Of a DNA stretch of 64,000 nt, positions 34,203 through 43,459 are shown one piece after another (the first letter of the stretch is position 1; every line of letters starts with the position of its first letter). The DNA is from UBA1258 sp963643225 (GTDB taxonomy: Bacteria > Bacillota > Clostridia > Lachnospirales > Lachnospiraceae). The notes under the pieces are model-generated. The model was not told the origin of the DNA. It ran no database searches and saw nothing but the letters and a program-made list of their open reading frames with translations. The translations under genes and the position numbers were made by a program. Where the stretch lies: assembly GCA_963643225.1 (NCBI GenBank), contig CAVIIX010000007.1, positions 1 through 64,000 of the forward strand, read 5' to 3'.

Positions 34203-35150
34203 TTATTCGGGACTCTTTGTGGAACGAACATTACACTCAAAGAGCTTATTGTAGCCAAGCCACCCTGTTTCTGCAGTTGAGTTCATAAGCTCCTTAAAGG
34301 TCTCCATTTTTGCATCCAGGTCATCTGCATAATTTAAAGCAATTGCTTCCATAAGGGAAGGCTTTTTGGGCGAACCGAATTCAAGCTTGCCATGATGAGC
34401 TAGAATGCAGTGCTTAAGTTCGTTTTCTAGGGTCTTTGGAAATCCGTCTATCATAGCCGCTTTTTCGCCTATCATTTCATAGCCCATTACAATGTGTCCC
34501 AAAAGATTTCCTTCATCCGTATAGTCGTTTTCTGGGAAAGAAGAAAATTCCCTCACCTTTCCTACGTCGTGCAGCATGGCTGCTGTCATAAGTAAATCCT
34601 TTTTAAGCATAGGATATTTTAAAGCATAATATTTGCAAAGATTTGTAACTGATACGGTATGTTCAAGTAAACCTCCAATAAAACAGTGGTGTACACTTTT
34701 AGCAGCGCTTGAATTTCTGAATATTTTAATAAAGGCTTCGTCGTGTACAAAAAATTCTTCAAGCAAAGCCTTAAGGTAGTGATTGTCAATTTCACCGATA
34801 TATCCCAAAAGCTCTTTATACATTTCATCAATGTTTCTTTCGCTTACAGGAAGATAATCCTTAGGGTCGTACTCGCCCTCTTCGCACACTCTTGCACGCT
34901 TAATACTTATCTGTAATGCTCCATTAAAGGAAGAAACATCTCCCACAATGTCAACGTAGTCTAAAGCAGCAAAATCCTGAATGCCTGCACTTCCCACATC
35001 CCAAATTTTACAGTCCATCGATCCCGTTTTATCCTGAAGTATCACATTGTCATAGGGTTTACCGTTCTTTGTAACAGCGCTTGACTTCTGTTTGCACAAA
35101 TAAATTCCCGCAACGTGGTCCCCGTCATGTAACTCATTTAAATATCTCAT
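34203..35150 (-). CDS. yhaM: YhaM-like 3'-5' exoribonuclease (OB fold + HD)
   Basis: The 315-residue protein has an N-terminal OB-fold (LQDKTGSMDCKIWD, about residues 35-55) and an HD domain (HHCFIGGLLEHTVSV and AAMLHDVGKV, about 160-210). B. subtilis YhaM degrades RNA from the 3' end with Mn2+ or Co2+. The residues HHC, H and HD needed for metal binding are visible. It lies between the HtrA-like gene and rlmD in one leftward operon. Confidence 0.85.
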   Translation of the reverse strand: MRYLNELHDGDHVAGIYLCKQKSSAVTKNGKPYDNVILQDKTGSMDCKIWDVGSAGIQDFAALDYVDIVGDVSSFNGALQISIKRARVCEEGEYDPKDYLPVSERNIDEMYKELLGYIGEIDNHYLKALLEEFFVHDEAFIKIFRNSSAAKSVHHCFIGGLLEHTVSVTNLCKYYALKYPMLKKDLLMTAAMLHDVGKVREFSSFPENDYTDEGNLLGHIVMGYEMIGEKAAMIDGFPKTLENELKHCILAHHGKLEFGSPKKPSLMEAIALNYADDLDAKMETFKELMNSTAETGWLGYNKLFECNVRSTKSPE

Positions 35151-35164
35151 TTAAAATCTCCATT

Positions 35165-36544
35165 CTATTTATTGTAGCTGTCAAAGAAAACTTCCACCTC
35201 AAGCTTCTTATAGGAGCCCTGTGCATTTCTATAAACAGTTATTGTCTCTTCCTTATCAATTTCTTCATTCTTTAAGGCACTTACAAAATCACTGAAACGA
35301 TGCAGCGAATTTGCGCCCATGCCTGTAATAATATCACCACTCTGAATGCCTGCTTCCATTGCAGGAGAATCAATTTCAACGGACACTACAAATACTCCCT
35401 CAGGGGCTCCGGTTGAAATAAGTTCTGTGGGCACATCCGTTCCGGTTATGCCAAAGTATACCACATCCTTACGGTTCACAAGACGCTCTATCGTCTTCTT
35501 AAGTTCTGAAATACCATAGCCGCCTACTAAATTTTTAGTATCTGAGGATGAATATTTTGTATCGATAATACTTACGATTTCACCCTTTAAATTCACAATG
35601 ACGCCGCTTGCATTCTGGCTTCCGTAAATATCGGTTGTAAGCCGTTTATATAAATTATCCGTCACCAAAAGTTTTCCCGAAACAGAGGTAGCCATTCCGT
35701 AATTTATGGAATCAAAGGTACCCATAGGACTGCCCACAGCAATAACAGGGGAGCCCACTAAGCTTGAATAAGTGGAAGAACCAAGCGTTGCAACGGATAT
35801 ATTTTCCATTGTGACTTCATTTACATCGGAAGTAAGTACACTTAAAACACAAATGTCAGTGTTCGTATCGTAATTTACAAAGGAAGCCTTTGAAGAAATT
35901 GAATTAACAAAGGTCACCATTATGTTTTCATAGCCCTTTACTGCACTGTATTTTGTCAAAACAAAAAGCTCGTCCTCAGTGGAAGCTACGATTACACCGC
36001 ACTGATCGCCGGCGCTTTCATATAGATTATTAAACATGTCGGTGCCTGTTTTAACGGATGTAACTCTTACCAAAGACTTCTTTACGCCATTAGCTATTTC
36101 ACCTAATGACTTATAAAGGTCCTGGTAATCGGTTATTGAATACTTAACGCTTGCAAGAAGGTTTTTAATCTGTGCTTCATCAAGAACGGAATACTGACTA
36201 TAGTCAATTTCTTCCTCCTCTTCATCTGCAATTGTAAGCATGTCCTCAGGATTCATTTCTTCCTCGGGAGTCTCTGCAGGAAGGGTAATCAAAATAGGAT
36301 TTTCTTCAGCAACGGTTTCTTCCTTATCAGAAAATAAATCCAAAACGTGAGGCGCCAAAAGAGCAAAAGTAACACAGGCAACAAGGCCGAATACCACCGC
36401 CGAAATTGCGGCAAGCAACGTATTTTTTGCAAGCTTTTTTCTGTTTATTGGGCGGGCCTTGATTTCTTCCCGCATAAAGACAAAATCATCAATGCCGTCA
36501 TTTTCTTCCGAGTTTTTTATTTCATTATCTTTAATATCATCCAT
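35165..36544 (-). CDS. HtrA/DegP-like protein, probably catalytically inactive
   Basis: The 459-residue protein has a cytoplasmic acidic start, a helix at about 40-62, an acidic linker, a trypsin-like domain (about 150-360) and a PDZ domain (about 365-455, with AGIQSGDIITGMG). The Asp of the triad is kept (DTNTDICVL, about 226). The catalytic Ser block GNSGGP is QNASGV here, with Ala in place of Ser (about 308), and the His block reads LTKYSAV with no His. It is therefore probably a scaffold or sensor rather than a protease. It shares a divergent promoter with mutS2. Confidence 0.8.
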   Translation of the reverse strand: MDDIKDNEIKNSEENDGIDDFVFMREEIKARPINRKKLAKNTLLAAISAVVFGLVACVTFALLAPHVLDLFSDKEETVAEENPILITLPAETPEEEMNPEDMLTIADEEEEEIDYSQYSVLDEAQIKNLLASVKYSITDYQDLYKSLGEIANGVKKSLVRVTSVKTGTDMFNNLYESAGDQCGVIVASTEDELFVLTKYSAVKGYENIMVTFVNSISSKASFVNYDTNTDICVLSVLTSDVNEVTMENISVATLGSSTYSSLVGSPVIAVGSPMGTFDSINYGMATSVSGKLLVTDNLYKRLTTDIYGSQNASGVIVNLKGEIVSIIDTKYSSSDTKNLVGGYGISELKKTIERLVNRKDVVYFGITGTDVPTELISTGAPEGVFVVSVEIDSPAMEAGIQSGDIITGMGANSLHRFSDFVSALKNEEIDKEETITVYRNAQGSYKKLEVEVFFDSYNK

Positions 36545-36590
36545 AATTTAGACATATCCTTTTTAGGGGCTTTAAAAGCCTCATATTTAG

Positions 36591-36619
36591 AGTATATCCG
36601 CCCTTTGGTTTGTTGTAAA
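36591..36619 (-). promoter_or_regulatory. promoter of htrA-like/yhaM/rlmD operon
   Basis: On the minus strand there is TTTACA (36614-36619), a 17-base spacer and TATACT (36591-36596). Its -35 box overlaps that of the mutS2 promoter. Confidence 0.7.
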
Positions 36620-36641
36620 GGGCACGCATTCATGATAAAAT
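36613..36641 (+). promoter_or_regulatory. promoter of mutS2 operon
   Basis: TTGTAA (36613-36618), a 17-base spacer and TAAAAT (36636-36641), about 34 bases before the mutS2 ATG. It is back to back with the divergent promoter. Confidence 0.65.
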
Positions 36642-36674
36642 GTCATAAGAAATTGACTTTTAATAAGGATAAAA

Positions 36675-39047
36675 ATGAACGAAAAAGTTTTAAAAACGCT
36701 TGAATATAATAACATAATAAAGGCTCTTACGGAAAAGGCTGATTCTCTTCCCGGTAAAGAACTGTGCTCAAGCTTAGTACCAATGACTAAATTATCGGAT
36801 ATTGAAGAAGCACAGCTTCAGACTGCCGATGCCTTAAAGCGCTTATTTTCAAAGGGCTCCGTAAGCTTTGGCTCCAATAAGGATTTACGCTTTTCTTTAA
36901 AATCTCTTGAAATAGGCTCGACACTTACTGCTGCTGAATTACTTTCTTTTGCCAGATTTTTATCAAACGTAAACCGTGTCAAAAACTGGGGAGTAAGGGA
37001 AAAAGAGAACGAAACAGCAGATTCCCTTGACGATTATTTTAATCTCTTAGAACCTCTTACTTTGACAGCAAAAGAAATTGAACGCTGCATCCTTGACGAA
37101 GAAGGTACTATTGCAGATGATGCAAGCCCCACTCTTTTCTCCATTCAAAAGGCTTTGCAGACAACCGCAGAAAGGATTCATGCTGAATTAAATAAAATGG
37201 TAAATGGCTCAGCACGTACCTACCTTCAGGACGCCGTTGTTACCATGCGAAACGACCGCTACTGTATCCCGGTTAAGGCAGAATACAAAAGCCAGGTGCC
37301 CGGCATGGTGCACGATCAGTCTTCTTCCGGTTCCACATTTTTTATAGAGCCTAAGCAGGTAGTTGAATTAAACAATAAAATAAGAGAGCTTGAAATTGAA
37401 AAGCAGAAAGAAATTGCAGTTATTTTAGCTACTCTTTCAGCATCCCTTTCAGAAAAAACGGTACAGTTAAAAACAGATGAAGAGCTTATGACAAGGCTTG
37501 ACTTTATTTTTGCAAAAGCCAAGCTTGCCATGGAGCAAAATGCAGTAAGACCGATTTTTAACAAAGACCACTGCATAAACATAAAAAAGGGCCGTCACCC
37601 ACTGCTTGATAAAAAGAAGGTGGTGCCCATTGATGTGCCTCTTGGAAAGGACTACGATTTACTGGTAATAACAGGTCCCAATACAGGTGGCAAAACTGTT
37701 ACGCTTAAAACTGTCGGACTCTTTACCCTTATGGGTCAGGCAGGTCTTCATATTCCTGCTGGCGACCGTTCGGAGCTCTCTGTATTTACAGAGGTTTTTG
37801 CAGATATAGGTGATGAACAGAGCATTGAGCAGAGTTTATCAACCTTTTCCTCCCACATGAAGAGCATTGTCCATATTTTAAACAAGGCGGATGAAAATTC
37901 CTTATGCTTATTTGATGAGCTTGGCGCAGGTACAGACCCTACGGAGGGCGCCGCTTTGGCAATCTCGATTTTAAGCTTTTTGCACGATCGCAGGATCCGC
38001 ACCATGGCCACCACCCACTACAGCGAGCTTAAGATTTTTGCGCTTTCCACTCCCTTTGTTGAAAACGGGTGCTGTGAATTTAATGTAGATACTCTCTCTC
38101 CCACCTACCGCCTTTTGATAGGCATTCCCGGTAAGAGTAACGCCTTTGCAATTTCCAAAAAGCTCGGTCTTTCAGATTACATTATTGCTGCTGCAAAAGA
38201 ACAGATTTCTGAGTCAAACGAAAAATTCGAGGACGTAATTGCCGATTTAGAGACAAAGCGTGTATCAATTGAAAGAGATAAGCTTTTCATAGAGGAACAG
38301 AAGGCCTTAATAGAAAATGAGCGTAATCAGTTAAAGGAAAAAACTGACAGGCTTAATGAAGCCCGTGATAAGATATTAAGAAAAGCCAATGAAGAAGCAA
38401 GGGATATTCTTGCTGAAGCAAAGGAATATGCGGATGCCGCAATAAGAGCCATTCAGAAATCAGGCGGCGCAGTTTCCATGAAGGAGCTTGAAGCAAACAG
38501 AGAAGGGCTACGCAATAAGTTGAACGATAAGCGCAATAAGCTTACCGTTAAAAAGGAAGACGTGAAAGGAGTTAACCCTAAGGACCTTCATATAGGAGAC
38601 ATGGTAAAGATAGTATCCATGGGGTTAAAGGGTACCGTATCTTCTCTTCCGGATGCCAAAGGAAACCTTACTGTACAGTGCGGCATTATAAAATCCCAGA
38701 GTAATATTAAGGATTTACAGCTAGTACAGGAAGAAACCATAACCGCTCCAGGTATAAAGAAAAATTCAGGAGCAGGCTCCATAAAAACAAGTAAATCAAT
38801 GTCCATTTCCTATGAGTGTAATTTAATAGGAAAGACGGTTGATGAAGCGCTGGCAGTCTTAGATAAATATCTTGATGATGCCTATCTTTCACACATTCCT
38901 TCTGTGCGAATCGTACACGGAAAAGGAACAGGTGCTTTAAGAAATGCAGTTACAAATTATTTAAAGAAGTGTAAATACGTTAAAGCCTATCGTGCAGGGG
39001 AGCATGGCGAAGGTGACGCAGGCGTCACAATCGTAGAATTTAAATAA
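36675..39047 (+). CDS. mutS2: endonuclease MutS2
   Basis: The 790-residue protein has an N-terminal clamp region, Walker A GPNTGGKTVTLKT (about 334-346), a DELGAGTDPTEGAALA block, a long coiled coil (about 520-620) rich in Glu and Lys, and a C-terminal Smr nuclease domain with VRIVHGKGTGAL. MutS2 suppresses recombination and rescues stalled ribosomes in Firmicutes. The length matches the family. It is followed by a two-component pair 12 bases later. Confidence 0.96.
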   Translation: MNEKVLKTLEYNNIIKALTEKADSLPGKELCSSLVPMTKLSDIEEAQLQTADALKRLFSKGSVSFGSNKDLRFSLKSLEIGSTLTAAELLSFARFLSNVNRVKNWGVREKENETADSLDDYFNLLEPLTLTAKEIERCILDEEGTIADDASPTLFSIQKALQTTAERIHAELNKMVNGSARTYLQDAVVTMRNDRYCIPVKAEYKSQVPGMVHDQSSSGSTFFIEPKQVVELNNKIRELEIEKQKEIAVILATLSASLSEKTVQLKTDEELMTRLDFIFAKAKLAMEQNAVRPIFNKDHCINIKKGRHPLLDKKKVVPIDVPLGKDYDLLVITGPNTGGKTVTLKTVGLFTLMGQAGLHIPAGDRSELSVFTEVFADIGDEQSIEQSLSTFSSHMKSIVHILNKADENSLCLFDELGAGTDPTEGAALAISILSFLHDRRIRTMATTHYSELKIFALSTPFVENGCCEFNVDTLSPTYRLLIGIPGKSNAFAISKKLGLSDYIIAAAKEQISESNEKFEDVIADLETKRVSIERDKLFIEEQKALIENERNQLKEKTDRLNEARDKILRKANEEARDILAEAKEYADAAIRAIQKSGGAVSMKELEANREGLRNKLNDKRNKLTVKKEDVKGVNPKDLHIGDMVKIVSMGLKGTVSSLPDAKGNLTVQCGIIKSQSNIKDLQLVQEETITAPGIKKNSGAGSIKTSKSMSISYECNLIGKTVDEALAVLDKYLDDAYLSHIPSVRIVHGKGTGALRNAVTNYLKKCKYVKAYRAGEHGEGDAGVTIVEFK

Positions 39048-39058
39048 AGGAGTAGGTC

Positions 39059-39772
39059 ATGAAGCAGAAAATCCTTATAGTAGACGATGACAATAACATT
39101 GCAGAGCTTGTATCCCTTTATCTTGTAAAGGAATGCTTTGATACAAAAATTGTCAATGACGGCGAAACTGCACTTGAAGCCTTTGAAGGCTACGACCCTA
39201 ATTTAGTACTGTTAGATTTGATGCTTCCTGGTATAGACGGATATCAGGTGTGTCGTGAAATACGTTCAAAGTCCCAGGTGCCAGTTATCATGCTTTCGGC
39301 TAAAGGTGAAGTGTTTGATAAGGTGTTAGGGCTTGAGCTCGGCGCCGACGATTATATCGAAAAACCCTTTGACACAAAGGAGCTTGTAGCAAGAGTAAAG
39401 GCTGTTTTAAGACGTTCAAAGCCTGTTATCGTGGTGCCGGAGACTACCGAAAAAGAAGAAAAGGTAACCTATCCAGACTTAATGATTAACCGTACAAATT
39501 ATTCTGTTATTTACTGCGGAGAGTCTATCGATATGCCTCCCAAGGAATTGGAGCTTTTCTATTTCCTTGCCTCCTCACCCAATCACGTATTTACCCGTGA
39601 GCAGCTTTTAGACAGAATCTGGGGCTATGAATACACAGGCGATACACGTACGGTAGACGTACACATTAAAAGAATCAGAGAAAAAATAAAAGACCACGAA
39701 TTATGGTCCTTAACTACTATCTGGGGCATAGGCTATAAATTCGACACAAGAATAGATCCTAAATTAAATTAA
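39059..39772 (+). CDS. OmpR/PhoB-type response regulator
   Basis: The 237-residue regulator has a receiver domain with the phospho-acceptor Asp in VLLDLMLPGIDGYQV (about residue 54) and conserved Lys in YIEKPFD. A winged-helix DNA-binding domain follows at about 140-235 (TRTVDVHIKRIREK). It pairs with the kinase 15 bases downstream. No target site is evident. Confidence 0.92.
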   Translation: MKQKILIVDDDNNIAELVSLYLVKECFDTKIVNDGETALEAFEGYDPNLVLLDLMLPGIDGYQVCREIRSKSQVPVIMLSAKGEVFDKVLGLELGADDYIEKPFDTKELVARVKAVLRRSKPVIVVPETTEKEEKVTYPDLMINRTNYSVIYCGESIDMPPKELELFYFLASSPNHVFTREQLLDRIWGYEYTGDTRTVDVHIKRIREKIKDHELWSLTTIWGIGYKFDTRIDPKLN

Positions 39773-39786
39773 TTAAGGAGATAGCC

Positions 39787-41202
39787 TTGAAAAAAACTCT
39801 TTACGTCAAATTTTTACTTGCATATTTAATCTTTGGTGTCTTTGGTTTTATAATTGTGTCTTCCTTTGTAAGCCAGACCACCTACACAAAGATGCTTAAA
39901 GAAAGAGCAGCCTCCTATTACAGGGAGGCTAATTTAATTGCAAATACCTATGCTGCCGGCCTCTATCAGTCAAACAGGACCCTTGAGGAAGTTAAATCCC
40001 AGATAGATGATTTAGATACCTTTCTTTCAGCCACCATCTGGATTATAAACCCTTCTGGACGTATGATTTTAAGTTCAAAGTTACCCATTAATCTTGAAGA
40101 AGCTCTGATAGTAGAGGGCTTTGACCCCACCATTACCGGTTCAAATTATTACACCACCGGCACTTTCTTTGATTCCTTTGATAAAGAAATGCTTTCGGTA
40201 TTTGCTCCCATAACTGCCGACTATAAAGTAAAGGGTTACGTTGTAATACATGCATCCATTGACGATATTGAAATGGAAAGCGACAGCTACCTTCGTATAT
40301 GCTATTTGCTTTTGGTTATTCTATTTGCCCTTTCCCTAATCATTTTATTTTTCTTTACCCAGATGGTATATATACCTCTTCGTAAAATTACCTACGCAAC
40401 GGAGCAGTTTGCATCTGGCAATCTTCATTACCAGTTTTCGATAGATTCAGACGATGAAATGGGATATCTGGCAGCCACCCTTTCCTATATGGCAGGTCAG
40501 ATTGCAAGAAGTGAAGACAATCAGAAAAAATTTATTGCAAATGTGTCCCACGATTTCCGCTCGCCACTTACTTCCATAAGAGGATATCTTGAAGCGATGC
40601 TTGACGGCACGATTCCACCTGAAATGCACGAAAAATACATTGCCATCGTGCTTGCGGAAACCGAAAGACTTACAAAGCTTACAAACAGCCTGCTTTCACT
40701 AAATAATTTAAATATGTCCGGGGTAGTGCTGGAACTTTCAAATTTTGATATAAACAAGATAATAAGAAATACGGTTGCTTCATTTGAAGGCACCTGTATG
40801 GGTAAGCAGATAAGCATAGACCTAGTACTTACCGGAGATACTCTTTTTGTAAGAGCCGATGAAACAAAGATACAGCAGGTGTTATATAATCTTATCGATA
40901 ATGCCATTAAATTTTCGCACCACAATTCAACCATCCGTATCGAGACTACGGAAAAGCATTCAAAGGTGTTTGTGTCGGTAAAGGACCAGGGTATTGGTAT
41001 TCCAAAGGATGCCCAGAAGCTTGTATTTGACCGTTTCTATAAATCGGATCTTTCAAGAGGCAAGGATAAGAAAGGCACCGGCTTAGGTCTGGCCATTACA
41101 AAAGAAATTATTATGGCTCACAACGAGCACATAAACGTAATATCAACCGAGGGAGTTGGAACAGAATTTATTTTCTCCCTTGCAAAGGCTGATGATGAAT
41201 AA
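39787..41202 (+). CDS. membrane sensor histidine kinase
   Basis: The 471-residue kinase has a helix at about 7-29, an extracytoplasmic sensor of about 140 residues, a second helix near 170-195, HAMP, a HisKA domain with VSHDFRSPLTSIRGYLE, and an ATPase domain with N box DNAIKFS and G boxes GIGIPKD and KGTGLGLAI. The start codon is TTG with TAAGGAGATAGCC ahead. It is paired with the preceding regulator. The stimulus is unknown; the sensor has no recognisable PAS fold. Confidence 0.9.
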   Translation: MKKTLYVKFLLAYLIFGVFGFIIVSSFVSQTTYTKMLKERAASYYREANLIANTYAAGLYQSNRTLEEVKSQIDDLDTFLSATIWIINPSGRMILSSKLPINLEEALIVEGFDPTITGSNYYTTGTFFDSFDKEMLSVFAPITADYKVKGYVVIHASIDDIEMESDSYLRICYLLLVILFALSLIILFFFTQMVYIPLRKITYATEQFASGNLHYQFSIDSDDEMGYLAATLSYMAGQIARSEDNQKKFIANVSHDFRSPLTSIRGYLEAMLDGTIPPEMHEKYIAIVLAETERLTKLTNSLLSLNNLNMSGVVLELSNFDINKIIRNTVASFEGTCMGKQISIDLVLTGDTLFVRADETKIQQVLYNLIDNAIKFSHHNSTIRIETTEKHSKVFVSVKDQGIGIPKDAQKLVFDRFYKSDLSRGKDKKGTGLGLAITKEIIMAHNEHINVISTEGVGTEFIFSLAKADDE

Positions 41203-41229
41203 AAAAAGAGTTTCGCTAGCGAAACTCTT
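41201..41229 (-). terminator. intrinsic terminator of the trmL operon
   Basis: AAGAGTTTCGC (41206-41216) pairs with GCGAAACTCTT (41219-41229), an 11-bp stem with a two-base loop. On the minus strand a seven-T run follows. The T run overlaps the stop codon of the histidine kinase gene. Confidence 0.8.
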
Positions 41230-41230
41230 G

Positions 41231-41300
41231 CGCCTGCGGCGAGGCGCTTAAGCGATATTATTCCATTCCGCCGCAGTGCGCATCATTGGCACGCAGTGCC
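41231..41300 (+). repeat. dispersed hairpin repeat, copy 3
   Basis: The core AGTGCGCATCATT (41275-41287) plus GGCACGCAGTGCC (41288-41300) is followed by TTTATTTA. It is preceded by a GCGCC/GGCGC hairpin (41231-41249) and GATATTATTCCATTCC. It lies between the convergent kinase and trmL genes. Confidence 0.7.
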
Positions 41301-41301
41301 T

Positions 41302-41793
41302 TTATTTATAATTTAATCTGTGTAATTCTCCCACTTCTTCCATTCCTTTAAATTCGCCCTGCTTTAGAGCTTCATACAAAATAACTGCAACGGAATTTGA
41401 TAAATTCAAGGATCTGATTTCAGATTTCATGGGAATGCGGATGCAGGTGTCTTCATGGTCTGCAAGAATTTCTTCTGGAATGCCTGCCGATTCCTTACCA
41501 AACATAATGTAATCATCCGGTCCAAAGGACACGTCTGAATAACAGTGATGGGCTTTTGTCGTGGCATACCAGATTTTGGCATCGGGATTTTTATTTAAAA
41601 AGTCCTCATAATTAATATAAGTACGTACATCCAAATCCTTCCAGTAATCCATGCCTGCACGCTTAATCGCCTTTTCGTCAAGACGAAAGCCAAGTGGCTC
41701 TATTAAATGAAGCGTCGTACCTGTTGCTACACAGGTACGACCAATATTTCCTGTATTTGCCGGTATTTCCGGCTCATGTAACACTATATGCAT
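41302..41793 (-). CDS. trmL: tRNA (cytidine(34)-2'-O)-methyltransferase
   Basis: The 163-residue SPOUT enzyme has NTGNIGRTCVATG at the start, the SAM knot LFGKESAGIPEEIL, IPM with a conserved Arg context, and RSLNLSNSVAVILYEAL. It methylates the wobble base of tRNA-Leu. The length is right. The ATG overlaps the stop of the aminotransferase gene by one base (TAATG). Confidence 0.9.
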   Translation of the reverse strand: MHIVLHEPEIPANTGNIGRTCVATGTTLHLIEPLGFRLDEKAIKRAGMDYWKDLDVRTYINYEDFLNKNPDAKIWYATTKAHHCYSDVSFGPDDYIMFGKESAGIPEEILADHEDTCIRIPMKSEIRSLNLSNSVAVILYEALKQGEFKGMEEVGELHRLNYK

Positions 41794-42968
41794 TATCTGC
41801 CCTGTTCCTTACGAAGTCTTTCAACAAAATCTTTAAGTCTTCCCATGGCAAGCTCCAAGCGTTCCAGGGAATAAGCATAGGAAATACGTAAATAGCCTTC
41901 ACCGCTGTCGCCAAAGGCAGTGCCCGGAACAGCTGCCACCTTTTCTTCTTCAAGGAATCTTGTAGCAAATTCATCACTTGTCATGCCAAATTCCTTGATG
42001 CAGGGAAATACGTAAAAGGCACCGTATGGTTCAAAACATTCTAAGCCCATTTCCTTAAAGGCATTTAATAAAAATCTGCGTCTCTGATCGTAAGATTCAC
42101 GCATTTTTGCAACATCTTCATCACCGTTCTTTAGGGCTTCAATCGCAGCATACTGGCTGGTGGTAGGAGCACACATAATGCAGAACTGATGAATCTTTGT
42201 CATCTGCTGAATAATTTCCTTTGGACCGCAGGCATATCCAAGTCTCCAGCCTGTCATGGCATAAGCCTTTGAAAAGCCGTTAACCAGAATCGTTCTTTCC
42301 TTCATGCCGGGAATAGAAGCGATGGATACGTGGCTGCCCTTATAGGTAAGCTCTGAATAAATTTCATCGGAAAGTACGTAAATATCCTTTTCGATACAGA
42401 CCTTTGCAATTGCGAGTAAATCCTTCTCTTCCATAATTGCACCTGTAGGGTTATTGGGGAAAGGAAGCACCAAAAGCTTTGTCTTATCGGTAATGGCTTC
42501 ACGTAATTCTTTTTCAGTTAGTCTAAATTCATTTTCACCCTTTAAGTTAATAACAACCGGCCTGCCTCCTGCAAGAATGCAGCAGGGCTCGTAGGATACA
42601 TATGAAGGCTGAGGAATAATAACCTCATCACCAGGATTAAGCATTGCTCTCATGCAGGCATCAATACCTTCAGAGCCGCCCACGGTAATTAAAACTTCTG
42701 TGTTCCACTGATAGGAAACATTACAGCGTCTTTCCAAATATTTACAGATTTCCTCTCTTAATTCCTTCAAACCGGAATTGGAGGTATAGAAGGTGCGGCC
42801 CTTTTCAAGAGAATAAATACCTTCATCTCTTATATGCCAGGGAGTATCAAAGTCAGGCTCGCCTACACCAAGTGAAATAGCATCCTTCATCTCGGCTACA
42901 ATGTCGAAAAACTTTCTGATACCCGATGGCTTTAACTTAACAACTTCATCAGCTAAAGGATTTCTCAT
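41793..42968 (-). CDS. class I/II aminotransferase
   Basis: The 391-residue PLP enzyme shows GVGEPDFDTPWH, NPTGAIMEE, LSDEIYSELTY, the Lys block NGFSKAYAMTGWRLGY and a C-terminal RISYAYS with the carboxylate-binding Arg. Relatives transfer amino groups among aspartate, alanine, aromatic or N-acetyl-diaminopimelate substrates. It overlaps the Lrp-type regulator, which may control it and respond to an amino acid. Given the damage in the aromatic operon, an aromatic role is possible but unproven. Confidence 0.88.
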   Translation of the reverse strand: MRNPLADEVVKLKPSGIRKFFDIVAEMKDAISLGVGEPDFDTPWHIRDEGIYSLEKGRTFYTSNSGLKELREEICKYLERRCNVSYQWNTEVLITVGGSEGIDACMRAMLNPGDEVIIPQPSYVSYEPCCILAGGRPVVINLKGENEFRLTEKELREAITDKTKLLVLPFPNNPTGAIMEEKDLLAIAKVCIEKDIYVLSDEIYSELTYKGSHVSIASIPGMKERTILVNGFSKAYAMTGWRLGYACGPKEIIQQMTKIHQFCIMCAPTTSQYAAIEALKNGDEDVAKMRESYDQRRRFLLNAFKEMGLECFEPYGAFYVFPCIKEFGMTSDEFATRFLEEEKVAAVPGTAFGDSGEGYLRISYAYSLERLELAMGRLKDFVERLRKEQGR

Positions 42969-43447
42969 GGTGTAAACTGCTCCCTTTCATCAACGTATTT
43001 TTTACCTAAAATCGTACCGTGATCCTTGTACTTTTTAAGCACGAAGTGTGTAGCGGTGCTGAGTACAGAATCAAGAGTAGACAATTTATCGGACACAAAG
43101 GAAGCTACTTCCTTTAAGGATTTGCCTTCCAAAGAAACAAGTAAATCATAGCCGCCGGAAATAAGATATACTGCATTTACTTCAGGATATTTGTAGATTC
43201 TCTCTGCTATGTTATCAAAGCCCTGTCCTCTCTGAGGAGTTACCTTTACCTCGATTAGAGCGCTTACTGTATCGATGGAAGTCTTCTCCCAGTCGATTAA
43301 TGTGTGGTATCCACAGATAACGCCTTCCTCTTCCATAGCCTTTAATTCATTGGCAACGTCAATTTCTTCCATGCCTAAAATTACGGCAAGTTCTTTTATA
43401 TCGATTCGTGAATTTTTCTCAATTACATTAAGAATTTTTTCTCTCAT
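42965..43447 (-). CDS. Lrp/AsnC family transcriptional regulator
   Basis: The 160-residue protein has an N-terminal winged helix (IDIKELAVILGMEEIDVANEL, about residues 14-34) and a C-terminal amino-acid binding RAM domain (VSALIEVKVTPQRGQGF, GGYDLLVSLEG). The usual Lrp role is to sense an amino acid. It overlaps the aminotransferase start by four bases, so both are co-expressed. The ATG follows AAAAGGAGAAAATC. Confidence 0.9.
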   Translation of the reverse strand: MREKILNVIEKNSRIDIKELAVILGMEEIDVANELKAMEEEGVICGYHTLIDWEKTSIDTVSALIEVKVTPQRGQGFDNIAERIYKYPEVNAVYLISGGYDLLVSLEGKSLKEVASFVSDKLSTLDSVLSTATHFVLKKYKDHGTILGKKYVDEREQFTP

Positions 43448-43459
43448 GATTTTCTCCTT

